Positions 8,481-17,063 of a DNA stretch of 64,000 bases are shown piece after piece. The notes under the pieces were generated by a model that saw only the letters and a program-made list of their open reading frames with translations, was not told the origin of the DNA and ran no database searches. The DNA lies in contig NZ_CP102770.1 of the NCBI RefSeq assembly GCF_038561935.1, positions 7,130,001 through 7,194,000 on the forward strand. Direction: 5' to 3'. The position numbers and the translations under genes are program-made. The stretch is from Myxococcus stipitatus (GTDB lineage Bacteria; Myxococcota; Myxococcia; Myxococcales; Myxococcaceae). Position 1 is the first letter of the stretch. Each line of letters begins with the position of its first letter.

Positions 8481-10394
8481 ATGTCTCGGACGCCTCCCGC
8501 CACCCTCACGCCCCCAGAGAGGCTCCGCCAGAGACTGGCCGACGCCCGGCCGCTGCTGGGACCCGCGCTGCTCTGGTGCACCCTGCACGGGCTGCTCGCG
8601 CTGCTCTTCTTCGGAGCCCCGCTGCTCGCCTCCGTGGAGCGGCTGGCCCCGTCGCTGCGGCCCGTGCTGCTCGCGGGCGGCGTCGTCCAGGCCCTGTTCC
8701 TGGGGCTGCTCGCCTTCGTGGCCACGCTGCCCCTGGTGCTGCTCGGGCGGCGCTACGCGCTGACGATGACCGTCGCGGTGGCCCTGGGCGTGGCCATGCT
8801 CGGCGTGGATGCGCTGGTGCTGTCGTCGCTGGGCTTCCACATCAACGGCCTGGTGCTCGCCGTCGCGCTCCAGCCGCGGGCGCTGGCGGAGACGGGGCTC
8901 GCGCCGCATGAGCTCGCGATGGCGGCCCTGGCGGCGCTGGCCGTCCTGTCGTTCGATGTCTGGACCGGCCTGCGCTTCCTGCGACGCGTCCAGCGGCCTC
9001 GCCGTGTGGGACGGCTCGTCGCGCTCCTGGTCCTCATCACTGCCGCGGAGCGACTGACGAGCGCCTATCTCGTCTTCGCCCATGGCGGCGCGGTGCTGCA
9101 CGCGGCCACCACCCTGCCCCTCCAGGCCCCGGTGCGGATGAACACGCTGCTCACGCGGCTGACGGACCGGCCGCCCGCCTCCGGCCTGCGCCTGGGCGTC
9201 AGCCCCGAGGCCGGCGCTCCCGCCGCGAGCATCGAGCCCTCCGCCGTGCGCTTCACGCGGCGCCCCGACATCCTGCTCATCCTCGCGGAGAGCCTGCGCG
9301 ACGACTTCTTCACGCCGCAGGTCATGCCGCACCTGTGGCGCCGGGCGGAGCACGGCACGCGCTTCCTGCATCACCACAGCGCGGCGAGCTCCACGGACTT
9401 CTCCCTCTTCAGCCTGTTCTTCGGCCTGGAGGCCCAGCGCCGGGACGCGGTGGTGGGCGCGGGGCGCGCGCCACTCCTGTTCCCCGCGCTCAAGGCCAAT
9501 GGCTACCGACAGGCCTTCTTCGCCGCGTCCTCCGTGGACTGGATGGGACTGAAGGACACGGTCTTCCGCGACGTCCACGGCGGCCTGCGCACGGACTACG
9601 AGGGCCGCAGCCACCTGCGCGACGCGGAGATGGTGAAGGACGCGGTGAACCTGGCCCGGTCGACGCCGAGCGATGTCCCGCTCTTCACCTTCGTCTTCTT
9701 CGCGGGGACGCACTTCGACTACGACTACCCGCCGCGCTCGGCCGTGTTCTCTCCGGCGTGGAATGGCGATGGGGGGCTTGCCACCGCGCGGGTCCCCGCC
9801 GAGCACCTCAAGGCGCGCGCGTGGAACTCCGCCTACGAGGTGGACACCAAGGTGGAGGAGCTGTTGACGCAGTGGGAGGCCGCGCGAGGCACGCGCCCCC
9901 TGGTCGTCTTCACCGGAGACCACGGCGAGGAGTTCCGCGAGCACGGCCGCGTGGGCCACGCCAGCGACGTCACCGAGCTCCAGCTGCATGTCCCCATGCT
10001 CATCTTCGACGAGCGCCTGGCCCCGGGCGAGGTCGACTCCGTCACGGGTCACATCGACCTGGTGCCCACGCTGTTCGACCTGCTCGGCGACACGCACCCG
10101 CCAGAGAAGCTGGGTGACGGCATTCCGATGACGCGGCCGGACCCTCGGCGCTACCTGCTCACCACCATCGGCTGGGAGCCTCGCTACGCGCTCATCGGCC
10201 GGGAGCTGAAGGTGCGCTTCGGCGCGGGACTGCCGGGCACGGAGCTCTCGGACATGTGGGACCGCCCGCTGCCGGACGCGCAGGAGCGCTTCGCCGCCGA
10301 GGCCCCTCGCATCCTGCGCCGCCTCCGAGGGGGCGACGCGGAGCGCGAGGAGTCCCCCGAGCCCACGAGCACCGCGACCACGCCTCCGCGCTGA
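8481..10394 (+). CDS. Membrane-anchored sulfatase/LTA-synthase-like hydrolase
   Basis: 637 residues. About five hydrophobic helices occupy residues 20-~210, followed by a periplasmic alkaline-phosphatase-superfamily domain. Motifs seen: DILLILAESLRDDF (metal Asp/Glu), SSTDFSLFSLF (likely Thr/Ser nucleophile region) and FTGDHGEEF with a following REHGRVGH. This layout is shared by phosphoethanolamine transferases, LtaS-like enzymes and the YejM/PbgA group. A role in modifying envelope lipids or glycans is the reasonable inference; the substrate is not evident. ATG at 8481 has AGGAAG ~5 nt upstream. Confidence 0.8.
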   Translation: MSRTPPATLTPPERLRQRLADARPLLGPALLWCTLHGLLALLFFGAPLLASVERLAPSLRPVLLAGGVVQALFLGLLAFVATLPLVLLGRRYALTMTVAVALGVAMLGVDALVLSSLGFHINGLVLAVALQPRALAETGLAPHELAMAALAALAVLSFDVWTGLRFLRRVQRPRRVGRLVALLVLITAAERLTSAYLVFAHGGAVLHAATTLPLQAPVRMNTLLTRLTDRPPASGLRLGVSPEAGAPAASIEPSAVRFTRRPDILLILAESLRDDFFTPQVMPHLWRRAEHGTRFLHHHSAASSTDFSLFSLFFGLEAQRRDAVVGAGRAPLLFPALKANGYRQAFFAASSVDWMGLKDTVFRDVHGGLRTDYEGRSHLRDAEMVKDAVNLARSTPSDVPLFTFVFFAGTHFDYDYPPRSAVFSPAWNGDGGLATARVPAEHLKARAWNSAYEVDTKVEELLTQWEAARGTRPLVVFTGDHGEEFREHGRVGHASDVTELQLHVPMLIFDERLAPGEVDSVTGHIDLVPTLFDLLGDTHPPEKLGDGIPMTRPDPRRYLLTTIGWEPRYALIGRELKVRFGAGLPGTELSDMWDRPLPDAQERFAAEAPRILRRLRGGDAEREESPEPTSTATTPPR

Positions 10395-10418
10395 TGCGGC
10401 GCTCGGAGTGCCCGCCCC

Positions 10419-11012
10419 TCAGAAGCGGAGCCGAGCCCCCAGCGCGAGCGAGAACAGCCCCGTGTTCACCGTGAGCGGGTTCTGGACGAACTGGACGATG
10501 CGGTAGTCGGTGGCGACCAGCTCGTAGTACCCCTCCAACAGAGGCACACCCAGCTCCGGCATCGCGTGCCCCACGCTTCCCCCCAGGAGGAGCGCGGGGC
10601 GCAGCGCCGTCTTGAACCAGTAGTAGCCGGACTCGTAGCGGTCCGGCAGCGTCAGGAAGTAGCGGTCGCCGAAGGTGTAGCTGAACGCCGCGCCCACGGT
10701 GAGCGGGCGGATGCTCCAGTCTCCCCGGGCGATGTGGAACGGATGCCACTGGGCCTTGAGCGTCAGCGTCACGAAGTCCGCGCCCGCGACGGACCGGGGC
10801 GCCCAGCCGAGCAGCAGCTGCACGTCCACCTGCTCATCCAGGAACGCCCACCCCGGCCCCGCGGCCAGCATCCCGATGGAGCCCGCGAACTGGAGCGACG
10901 CATGGTCCGGCACGTACCACGGCGCGTCGGACGCCCGAGACTCCGCGCGCGCGGGAAGTCCCATGAGCAGCCACACCAGCAGCAGTCCCGCCATGAGTCC
11001 CGAGCGAGTCAT
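10419..11012 (-). CDS. Putative outer-membrane beta-barrel protein
   Basis: 197 residues beginning MTRSGLMAGLLLVWLLMG with a signal peptide ending near PARA. The mature part alternates polar and hydrophobic residues and is rich in Tyr, Phe and Gly, and the chain ends in RLRF with a C-terminal Phe, as in BAM-inserted barrels. The ATG overlaps the stop of the upstream phosphoesterase gene (TGATG), implying translational coupling. No named family recognised. It converges on the sulfatase gene 24 bp away. Confidence 0.65.
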   Translation of the reverse strand: MTRSGLMAGLLLVWLLMGLPARAESRASDAPWYVPDHASLQFAGSIGMLAAGPGWAFLDEQVDVQLLLGWAPRSVAGADFVTLTLKAQWHPFHIARGDWSIRPLTVGAAFSYTFGDRYFLTLPDRYESGYYWFKTALRPALLLGGSVGHAMPELGVPLLEGYYELVATDYRIVQFVQNPLTVNTGLFSLALGARLRF

Positions 11013-11854
11013 CAGTAGAAGACCTGCTCGATGCGCACCGATGCACCCGCGACGGTGACCACCAGGTAGTTCCGCAGCTCGAGGGCGTCGGTGATGAAGT
11101 AGCGCACGCCCTCGCGCACATCGCTGCCGAAGCGGTGGACGTGGCCATGGAAGGACACCACGACATTGCGCTCCGCCTGGAGGTGCTCGAAGGGCTCCTT
11201 CAGCGACGGGTCGAAGTCCGAGTGCCATGGCGGCACATGGGAGAAGGTGAACAGGTGCCCTCCGCGCGGCGGTGACCGCAGCTCCGCGCGCAGCAGGTCC
11301 AGGTCCGGCACGTTGCCGGGGTAGCCGAACTCGCGGGAGTTCGAATCGAAGAGGACGAAGCGGCTCCCGCCGTAGTCGAACACCAGGTCCGCCGCGCCGA
11401 AGTGGTGATGGAAGAGCTGCCGCCCCGTTCCCAGGAGGTCGTGATTGCCGATGACGGCCAGTGCGGGCACCGGCGCATCGTTGAGCAGGCTCGCCACCCG
11501 GCCATACTCCTGGGCCGAGCTGAACTCCGTCAGGTCCCCCACCTGGATGACGAAGTCGACATCCCGCGTCGCCACGTCCTTCATGGCGTCGTTCGCTTCC
11601 TTCAGGAAGACGCCGATGTCGCCCATCACCGCGAAGCGGAAGGAGCCGTCACCGCGGTCTCTCGGGAGCTTCTCGAGCGCACGCGCGTTCACGTGCTGCT
11701 CGCCCCCTCGGACCTCGTAGGGGTGCAACTCGAAGACGCCGCACCCCGCGAAGAGCAGCAACAGCCATGGGAGCCAGTACCTCACGGCCGTCCAGGTAAC
11801 GACGTGATGCAACCTCTTCAACCCTTGGGCCGAGTCCACCGCCCGACATGACAC
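11012..11854 (-). CDS. Calcineurin-type metallophosphoesterase lipoprotein
   Basis: Metal-binding motifs in order: AVMGDIG, QVGDLTE, VIGNHD, SHVPPWH and FHGHVH, a complete metallophosphoesterase set. The N-terminus contains PWLLLLFAGC, a lipobox, so the protein is probably anchored in an outer or inner membrane. The longest frame begins at a GTG at 11854, but this gives an unusually long pre-signal segment; an internal GTG just before RYWLPW would give a tidier signal peptide, so the start is uncertain. Coupled to the downstream beta-barrel-like gene by a 1-bp stop/start overlap. Confidence 0.78.
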   Translation of the reverse strand: MSCRAVDSAQGLKRLHHVVTWTAVRYWLPWLLLLFAGCGVFELHPYEVRGGEQHVNARALEKLPRDRGDGSFRFAVMGDIGVFLKEANDAMKDVATRDVDFVIQVGDLTEFSSAQEYGRVASLLNDAPVPALAVIGNHDLLGTGRQLFHHHFGAADLVFDYGGSRFVLFDSNSREFGYPGNVPDLDLLRAELRSPPRGGHLFTFSHVPPWHSDFDPSLKEPFEHLQAERNVVVSFHGHVHRFGSDVREGVRYFITDALELRNYLVVTVAGASVRIEQVFY

Positions 11855-12009
11855 ATGTGCTCATGCACACCATCACCTGACGGACACATGTCTCGCTCGC
11901 GGTGCGCGCTCCGAGCCGATGACGTTGTCGACTGCTTCGCCCTCGCCGCGTTGTCCGAGCGTCACAGTCTCTTCACCCTCCGGCCGTGAGCGCCGGATAT
12001 GTCCTGCTC

Positions 12010-12036
12010 ACGGAGGTCCATCCCGGGCCTCCGTGA
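12010..12036. repeat. Inverted repeat upstream of a small membrane gene
   Basis: Perfect 8-bp arms CACGGAGG / CCTCCGTG with an 11-nt spacer, 22 bp before the GTG start at 12058. It could be an operator or a leader hairpin; no poly-T follows, so it is not an obvious terminator. Confidence 0.4.
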
Positions 12037-12057
12037 TGAAGCCGGGAGCACACGAAC

Positions 12058-12486
12058 GTGAGCGCCTTGCTGTCGTTCATCCTGGTGGCGGTCAGTCCCG
12101 TGGGCGGCATCCTCGCGGCCGTGCCGCTGGGCATCCTCGGCCTGGGCTATCCCCCGTGGGCCGTGGTCATCACGTGCGTGCCGCTGGGATATCTCCAGGT
12201 CCTCGCCGTGGACCTGGGCTGGGACGCACTGGAGCGGTGGGAGATGTGGCGCCGGCTGCGCTCCCGGCCACGCGGGGCGATGGTGCACCGGTTGCTGTCG
12301 CACTGCGGTGGATTCTGGTCCACCGTGGCGCTCGTTCCGTTGGTGGGACCGTGGGCCGTGATGGGGCTGATGCGGACCGCGGGGGTGCCTCAGCGCCGCG
12401 TGGCCGTCCCCATCCTCTTCGCCTTGACGGTCATTGCGTCTCTGCTCGGAATCGTCTGCGCCGTCGCGCCCGAGTGGGTTCGTTGA
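12058..12486 (+). CDS. Small multi-pass membrane protein
   Basis: 142 residues from a GTG at 12058 with GGGAG ~10 nt upstream. Hydrophobicity suggests four membrane segments (about residues 3-28, 33-55, 80-105 and 118-140) with a short basic loop rich in Arg near residues 63-73. The size, Gly/Pro-rich first helix and PLVGPWAV segment resemble the 'small multi-drug export' family, but this is a weak resemblance. It precedes dgcN on the same strand. Confidence 0.6.
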   Translation: MSALLSFILVAVSPVGGILAAVPLGILGLGYPPWAVVITCVPLGYLQVLAVDLGWDALERWEMWRRLRSRPRGAMVHRLLSHCGGFWSTVALVPLVGPWAVMGLMRTAGVPQRRVAVPILFALTVIASLLGIVCAVAPEWVR

Positions 12487-12564
12487 CCTTGCCGGCATCT
12501 CGGGGAAGTGCTGAAAAGTCCTGCAACCGAGAAGGCCCCAGACCGGGGCGCGGGGAGGACGTTG

Positions 12565-13581
12565 GTGGAGATCCAGAAGCCCTACCTGTTGTTCCTGGGA
12601 GATGTACCCGACCAGCTCGCGGCGAAGACGGCGCACGGCATCGTCGACTGGAGGCCCGAGTTGTGTGTCGGCCAGCTCCGGCTCCCCGGCTGCAAGGCGG
12701 ACTGCGGCCTGACGGACCTGGACATCGCCCAGGCGAAGGCGAAGGGCGCCAGGACGCTCATCGTCGGCGTGGCCAACGCGGGCGGCGTGCTGCCGGAGCA
12801 CTGGGTGGGCAAGCTGGTGGAAGCGCTGGACGCGGGCATGGACGTGGCGACGGGACTGCACAGGCGCCTGTCGTCCTTCCCCGCCATCGCGGAGGCTGCC
12901 CGGCGCAATGGCCGCGCGCTGCATGACGTGCGGATTCCGGACATGGAGTTCGCGACGGGCAAGGGGACTCGGCGTCAGGGGTTGCGGCTGCTGACGGTGG
13001 GGACGGATTGCTCGGTGGGGAAGAAGTACACGGCGCTCGCGCTGGAGAAGGAGATGCGCGCGCGCGGACTCCAGGCGGACTTCCGCGCCACGGGGCAGAC
13101 GGGCATCTTCATCTCGGGCCGCGGTGTGGCCATCGACGCGGTGGTGTCCGACTTCGTGGCCGGCGCGGCCGAGTGGCTGTCACCCGAGAACGCGGTGGAC
13201 CACTGGGACCTGGTGGAGGGACAGGGGTCGCTGTTCCATCCCTCGTTCGCGGGGGTGACGCTCGGGCTGCTGCACGGCGCGCAGCCGGATGCCTTCGTCG
13301 TGTGTCATGAGCCCACGCGCACGAAGATGCGGGGCGTCCAGCATGCGCTGCCGTCCATCCAGGCGGTCATCGAGCGCACCGTGCTGGAGGGGCAGCTGAC
13401 GAACCCGGGCATCCAGTGCACCGGGCTGGCCATCAACACCGAGCACCTGGCGGAGCCGGAGGCCCTGGGGCTCCTGGAGCGGCTGGGACGGGAGCATGGG
13501 CTTCCGTGTGTCGACCCGATTCGGACAGGGGTCGGGCCGTTGGTGGATGAGCTGGTGCGCCGCTTCCCGGCTCGGGGCTGA
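12565..13581 (+). CDS. dgcN: DUF1611-family N-acetyltransferase, DgcN-like
   Basis: The frame is open from a GTG at 12508, but a GGGGAGGA ribosome site 5 nt before the GTG at 12565 and a VEIQKPYLLFLGD beginning favour the shorter form (338 residues). The C-terminal half carries the P-loop-like GTDCSVGKKYTA, conserved in DUF1611. In characterised bacteria and archaea, DgcN acetylates D-glutamate and the adjacent DgcA epimerase converts N-acetyl-D-glutamate to the L form. The gene is 6 bp upstream of a dgcA-like gene, the same arrangement, so joint D-amino-acid catabolism is the likely role. Exact substrate is inferred, not seen. Confidence 0.8.
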   Translation: MEIQKPYLLFLGDVPDQLAAKTAHGIVDWRPELCVGQLRLPGCKADCGLTDLDIAQAKAKGARTLIVGVANAGGVLPEHWVGKLVEALDAGMDVATGLHRRLSSFPAIAEAARRNGRALHDVRIPDMEFATGKGTRRQGLRLLTVGTDCSVGKKYTALALEKEMRARGLQADFRATGQTGIFISGRGVAIDAVVSDFVAGAAEWLSPENAVDHWDLVEGQGSLFHPSFAGVTLGLLHGAQPDAFVVCHEPTRTKMRGVQHALPSIQAVIERTVLEGQLTNPGIQCTGLAINTEHLAEPEALGLLERLGREHGLPCVDPIRTGVGPLVDELVRRFPARG

Positions 13582-13587
13582 GGGGCC

Positions 13588-14574
13588 ATGCGCAAGGTCA
13601 CCATCAAGCATGAGAGCTGGCCCATCGCGGGCAGCTTCACCATCTCCCGGGGCTCGAAGACCTCCGCCGAGGTGGTGGTCGTCACGCTGGAGGAGGACGG
13701 CGCCGTGGGGCGCGGCGAGTGTGTCCCCTACGCGCGGTATGGCGAGACGGTGGACGGGGTGCTGCGGGCCCTGGAGGCCGCGAGGCCCCGAATCGAGGCG
13801 GGCCTGGGGCGGGACGGTGTCCCCGAGGTGCTGGAGCCCCGTGCGGCGCGCAATGCCTTGGACTGTGCGCTGTGGGACTTGGAGGCGAAGAAGGCGGGCA
13901 AGGCGGTCTGGGAGTTGTTGGGGATGGCCGAGCCCCGTCCACTCGTCACCGCGTACACACTGAGCCTGGATACGGTGGACGCCATGGGGGTGGCCGCGAA
14001 GAAGGCCGCGCACCGGCCCTTGCTCAAGGTGAAGCTGGGGCGAGGGAGTACGGAGGACCTCGAGCGGCTGCGAGCCATTCGCGCGGGGGCGCCCGAGAGT
14101 CGGCTCATCGTGGATGCGAATGAAGGATGGAAGCCCGAGGAGCTCCCCACGCTGCTGGCCGCCTGTGCGGAGCTGGGGGTGGTGATGGTGGAGCAGCCCC
14201 TGCCCGCGTCCGATGATGAGGCATTGAGAGGGTTGCACCGCCCGGTGGCGGTCTGCGCCGATGAGTCCGCGCATGACCGACATGGGCTGACAGAGCTTGT
14301 GGGCAAGTACGACGCCATCAATATCAAGCTCGACAAGACGGGAGGACTCACCGAGGCCCTGGCCCTGGCCCGGGAAGCACGAGGGCACGGGCTCCAGCTC
14401 ATGGTGGGATGCATGGTCGCCACGTCCCTGGCGATGGCGCCGGCGGCGCTCGTGGCACAGGGCGCGGAGGTGGTTGATTTGGATGGACCGCTGCTGCTCG
14501 CCAGGGACCGCGAGCCGGGCATCCGCTTCGAGGGGAGTACCCTCTTCTGGCCCCCCCGAGAGCTGTGGGGCTGA
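13588..14574 (+). CDS. dgcA: Enolase-superfamily epimerase, DgcA/dipeptide-epimerase-like
   Basis: 328 residues with the full muconate-lactonising subgroup active site: KVK acid/base lysines (147, 149), metal ligands Asp176, Glu202 and Asp225, and the second-face lysine of IKLDK near residue 250. These features define L-Ala-D/L-Glu epimerases and their N-acetyl-D-glutamate racemising relative DgcA. The ATG at 13588 follows the dgcN stop by 6 bp, so the two are co-transcribed. In a predatory bacterium the pathway could use D-glutamate released from prey peptidoglycan (inference). A strong hairpin follows the stop. Confidence 0.85.
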   Translation: MRKVTIKHESWPIAGSFTISRGSKTSAEVVVVTLEEDGAVGRGECVPYARYGETVDGVLRALEAARPRIEAGLGRDGVPEVLEPRAARNALDCALWDLEAKKAGKAVWELLGMAEPRPLVTAYTLSLDTVDAMGVAAKKAAHRPLLKVKLGRGSTEDLERLRAIRAGAPESRLIVDANEGWKPEELPTLLAACAELGVVMVEQPLPASDDEALRGLHRPVAVCADESAHDRHGLTELVGKYDAINIKLDKTGGLTEALALAREARGHGLQLMVGCMVATSLAMAPAALVAQGAEVVDLDGPLLLARDREPGIRFEGSTLFWPPRELWG

Positions 14575-14580
14575 AGAGCC

Positions 14581-14615
14581 CTCCTGGCCATGGGAGGTCT
14601 GCCCATGGCCAGGAG
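14581..14615. terminator. Hairpin terminator after dgcA
   Basis: Perfect 14-bp arms (14581-14594 and 14602-14615) around a 7-nt loop, between convergent dgcA and the metalloprotease gene. No long T-run, as is common in this GC-rich genome. Confidence 0.75.
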
Positions 14616-14646
14616 ACTTCCTGCGAGTGCCTTTGAAATGTCGCGG

Positions 14647-15597
14647 CTACAGCTGCGTGACAGCCGAGACGATCAAGGATGGAGCCAACCCATAAAGCGA
14701 AATAGCAGCGCGGTAGTCCGTTTCCGTCTGGACATAGCCTCCCACTGAACCGGGAGGCCTGCACTTGAGACTAAACATGACCGACACTGCATCATACCCT
14801 CCCACAAGCAGTCGACCATCATCCCCATACCCAGGTGCTCCCGTGTCCTCACCCAAGATGTCATCGGCACAGACGCCTATCGGCTCCGCCCACATTTGTT
14901 CGTGACGGAATCCCAGCACATGACCCAACTCATGGCGGAGAATCCCTTCAAGCGTACGTCCTCCACTTGACGTAGTGAAGGCATTCGGGCTGATGTTCAA
15001 CCGCGCCTCATGACGAGCAGCACTCGGAAAGAAGGCCAACGCGTTATACTCATGTTCCTCTGCACTTGGACTAGGCTTAACGTCGAAAGTCACGTTGAGA
15101 TTGAAGTCCGGCGGCTCTTGGGCACACATTCCATCTTCAGCCGGAATGTAGCTAATCGTCACCCCAACTCGTCGACTCCATGACTCCGCGGCCGTGGCCA
15201 TTGCGGCAATCACGAGATTCTTCTGCGCGCCAAATGCATTAGAGATGCAATACTTCAACGAATGCTTCGCGGCATCAGTCCAGACGTCGTCCACAAACAC
15301 ACTGCTCCCGCTCCCAACAGGCCTCTGATTGACCGTCAGCGGTTGAGAGGCACGAGTCATGTACTCCTTGTAATACTTTCGCAACGCATCCTCGCCGTAG
15401 ATGGCGATGTCCCCTTCGACGATGAACACCCCGGGGCGCACGGGGCTCTCCATCACCTGGGCGCGGAAAGCCTTCCACCCATCGTCAAAGGCCTCGTCAC
15501 GAGAAGGGACTCCGATGTCCGATGCCTCGCCGCAGGAGACCGCCAACACGAGCGCCAGCGCTTGCGCCGCTCGCAAGCCAATTCTGGGCATCTTCAT
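14647..15597 (-). CDS. Matrixin-like zinc metalloprotease lipoprotein, copy A
   Basis: 316 residues from the ATG at 15597 (GAGG ~8 nt upstream; a longer frame begins at 15633). The signal peptide ends with a LAVSC lipobox (Cys22). The zinc site HELGHVLGFRHE places His222, Glu223, His226 and His232; SVMFS nearby is a candidate Met-turn. Residues 23-~90 look like a propeptide or N-domain. It follows the small secreted gene by 13 bp, so the two are co-transcribed. A paralogue lies at 16128-17063: the first ~90 residues are identical except residue 81, the rest diverges clearly, and the last ~25 residues are again nearly the same. Confidence 0.85.
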   Translation of the reverse strand: MKMPRIGLRAAQALALVLAVSCGEASDIGVPSRDEAFDDGWKAFRAQVMESPVRPGVFIVEGDIAIYGEDALRKYYKEYMTRASQPLTVNQRPVGSGSSVFVDDVWTDAAKHSLKYCISNAFGAQKNLVIAAMATAAESWSRRVGVTISYIPAEDGMCAQEPPDFNLNVTFDVKPSPSAEEHEYNALAFFPSAARHEARLNISPNAFTTSSGGRTLEGILRHELGHVLGFRHEQMWAEPIGVCADDILGEDTGAPGYGDDGRLLVGGYDAVSVMFSLKCRPPGSVGGYVQTETDYRAAISLYGLAPSLIVSAVTQL

Positions 15598-15946
15598 TGG
15601 AAGCCTCGACTCAGATGAAGTTGATGTAGCCAATCACCGGGAAGGTCGGCTGCTCCGCGAAGCACGTGGTGGTGTTGACTTCGAAGTTGACCTCCTTGCC
15701 CGCCAGGAACGCCCCCGTCAGGAGCGACAGGATGCTCTTCCCGTTCGTCGACGCAGGCGAGAAGCGTAGCGACGTGCTCGAACACCCCGCCGGGCCCACC
15801 GCCGCGCCCGACACATCCACCCAGCAGATGTTCCGGTCCGTCTCACACCCCATGTTCAGGATCTTCCGCAGACCCGTCGGTGTAGCCGCCGCCTCACCCG
15901 CGAAACCCAGGACCGCCACCACCGACACCATCATCAGCTTCTTCAT
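15333..15946 (-). repeat. Direct repeat, left copy (~614 bp, ~99.7% identical)
   Basis: Matches 16799-17412 at a constant offset of 1466 bp with two differences that I found by eye. It covers the whole small secreted gene, the 13-bp spacer and the first ~88 codons of the protease gene. Identity ends abruptly at the small gene's ATG on one side and inside the protease gene on the other. Confidence 0.9.
15611..15946 (-). CDS. Small secreted Cys-containing protein, copy A
   Basis: 111 residues: MKKLMM signal peptide ending near AAA, then a ~90-residue mature domain with four Cys (GCET, ICW, GCSS, TTCF), which could form two disulfides. AGGAG lies 7 nt upstream of the ATG at 15946. The segment SLLTGAFLAGKEVNFEV followed by Cys and a terminal GYINFI is reminiscent of small DUF5992/SubB-like OB-fold proteins, but this is a weak impression. 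The protein is identical to copy B at 17077-17412. It always precedes a matrixin-like protease here, so it may be a partner, inhibitor or carrier for that enzyme. Confidence 0.75.
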   Translation of the reverse strand: MKKLMMVSVVAVLGFAGEAAATPTGLRKILNMGCETDRNICWVDVSGAAVGPAGCSSTSLRFSPASTNGKSILSLLTGAFLAGKEVNFEVNTTTCFAEQPTFPVIGYINFI

Positions 15947-16127
15947 GTTTGGACTCCTGGAATGAATGACAACTCATTGAGCCCCCTCTTCTGACTGCCC
16001 CGAGGGCCATGGGGCATGAACTCCTCCTGCCCCTGGGCATACCCGCCACAGGGTCACGAGGCTCTCCAGAAATACGTCTCACAGCATGGCGACGAGGACG
16101 TCACCGCACAGGCCCGCAACACCTCGA

Positions 16128-17063
16128 CTACAAGGTCGTGACAGCCGAGACAATCAGAGACGGAGCCAACCCATAGAGAGAAATGGCGGCGCGATAGTCC
16201 GTTTCCGTCTGGGCATAGGCCCACGGAGAACCTGCTGGTCGACACTGGGCGTAGTGCATGACCGATAGGGCGTCATACCCACCGACGAGCTGCCTCGCGT
16301 CGTCCTGGTGCCCAGGCTGGAACAGGTCTTCAGCTTCACAATCTGACACCCCAGGAATCGGGGAGATCCAGATGTGCTCGTGCCGGAACCCCAGCACATG
16401 CCCCAACTCATGCCGCAGCGTCGCCTCCAAGGTTTGTCCATTCGCCGTCAATGGGTCAAAGGCCCTCTCATAGATCCAAAGGATGCGATCAGTGGAACTC
16501 GGAGGAAAAGCCGAGGCAATGAAAGCAGATGGCCCAGAGACATATCGGACCTCGAAGTTCACTCGGAGGTTTAATCCTGGGTCCTCCGGGTCACACCACA
16601 GGTCCTCAGACGCAAGATGCGTGAAGCTCACCCCGACCCGCCGACTCCAGGATTCCCCCGCCGCCTTCATCGCGGCAGCCACCTTGGCATGCTGAGCCGG
16701 AAGGAACCTGTGCGTGATACAGTAGGTCAACGAGTGCTTCTGCTCCTGCCCCAGGACATCATCCACAACGATGCCACCGCCGGCGTCCCGCAACCGAACC
16801 GTCAGCGGTTGAGAGGCACGAGCCATGTACTCCTTGTAATACTTTCGCAACGCATCCTCGCCGTAGATGGCGATGTCCCCTTCGACGATGAACACCCCGG
16901 GGCGCACGGGGCTCTCCATCACCTGGGCGCGGAAAGCCTTCCACCCATCGTCAAAGGCCTCGTCACGAGAAGGGACTCCGATGTCCGATGCCTCGCCGCA
17001 GGAGACCGCCAACACGAGCGCCAGCGCTTGCGCCGCTCGCAAGCCAATTCTGGGCATCTTCAT
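16128..17063 (-). CDS. Matrixin-like zinc metalloprotease lipoprotein, copy B
   Basis: 311 residues from the ATG at 17063, with the same lipobox, propeptide-like region and HELGHVLGFRHE zinc site as copy A, followed by an SVMHYA Met-turn, which is closer to the family norm than the SVMFS of copy A. The catalytic part differs from copy A over most of its length (for example in the loops after the zinc site), while the N-terminal third is essentially identical. Co-transcribed with the small secreted gene 13 bp upstream. Likely cell-surface or outer-membrane-anchored protease. Confidence 0.85.
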   Translation of the reverse strand: MKMPRIGLRAAQALALVLAVSCGEASDIGVPSRDEAFDDGWKAFRAQVMESPVRPGVFIVEGDIAIYGEDALRKYYKEYMARASQPLTVRLRDAGGGIVVDDVLGQEQKHSLTYCITHRFLPAQHAKVAAAMKAAGESWSRRVGVSFTHLASEDLWCDPEDPGLNLRVNFEVRYVSGPSAFIASAFPPSSTDRILWIYERAFDPLTANGQTLEATLRHELGHVLGFRHEHIWISPIPGVSDCEAEDLFQPGHQDDARQLVGGYDALSVMHYAQCRPAGSPWAYAQTETDYRAAISLYGLAPSLIVSAVTTL

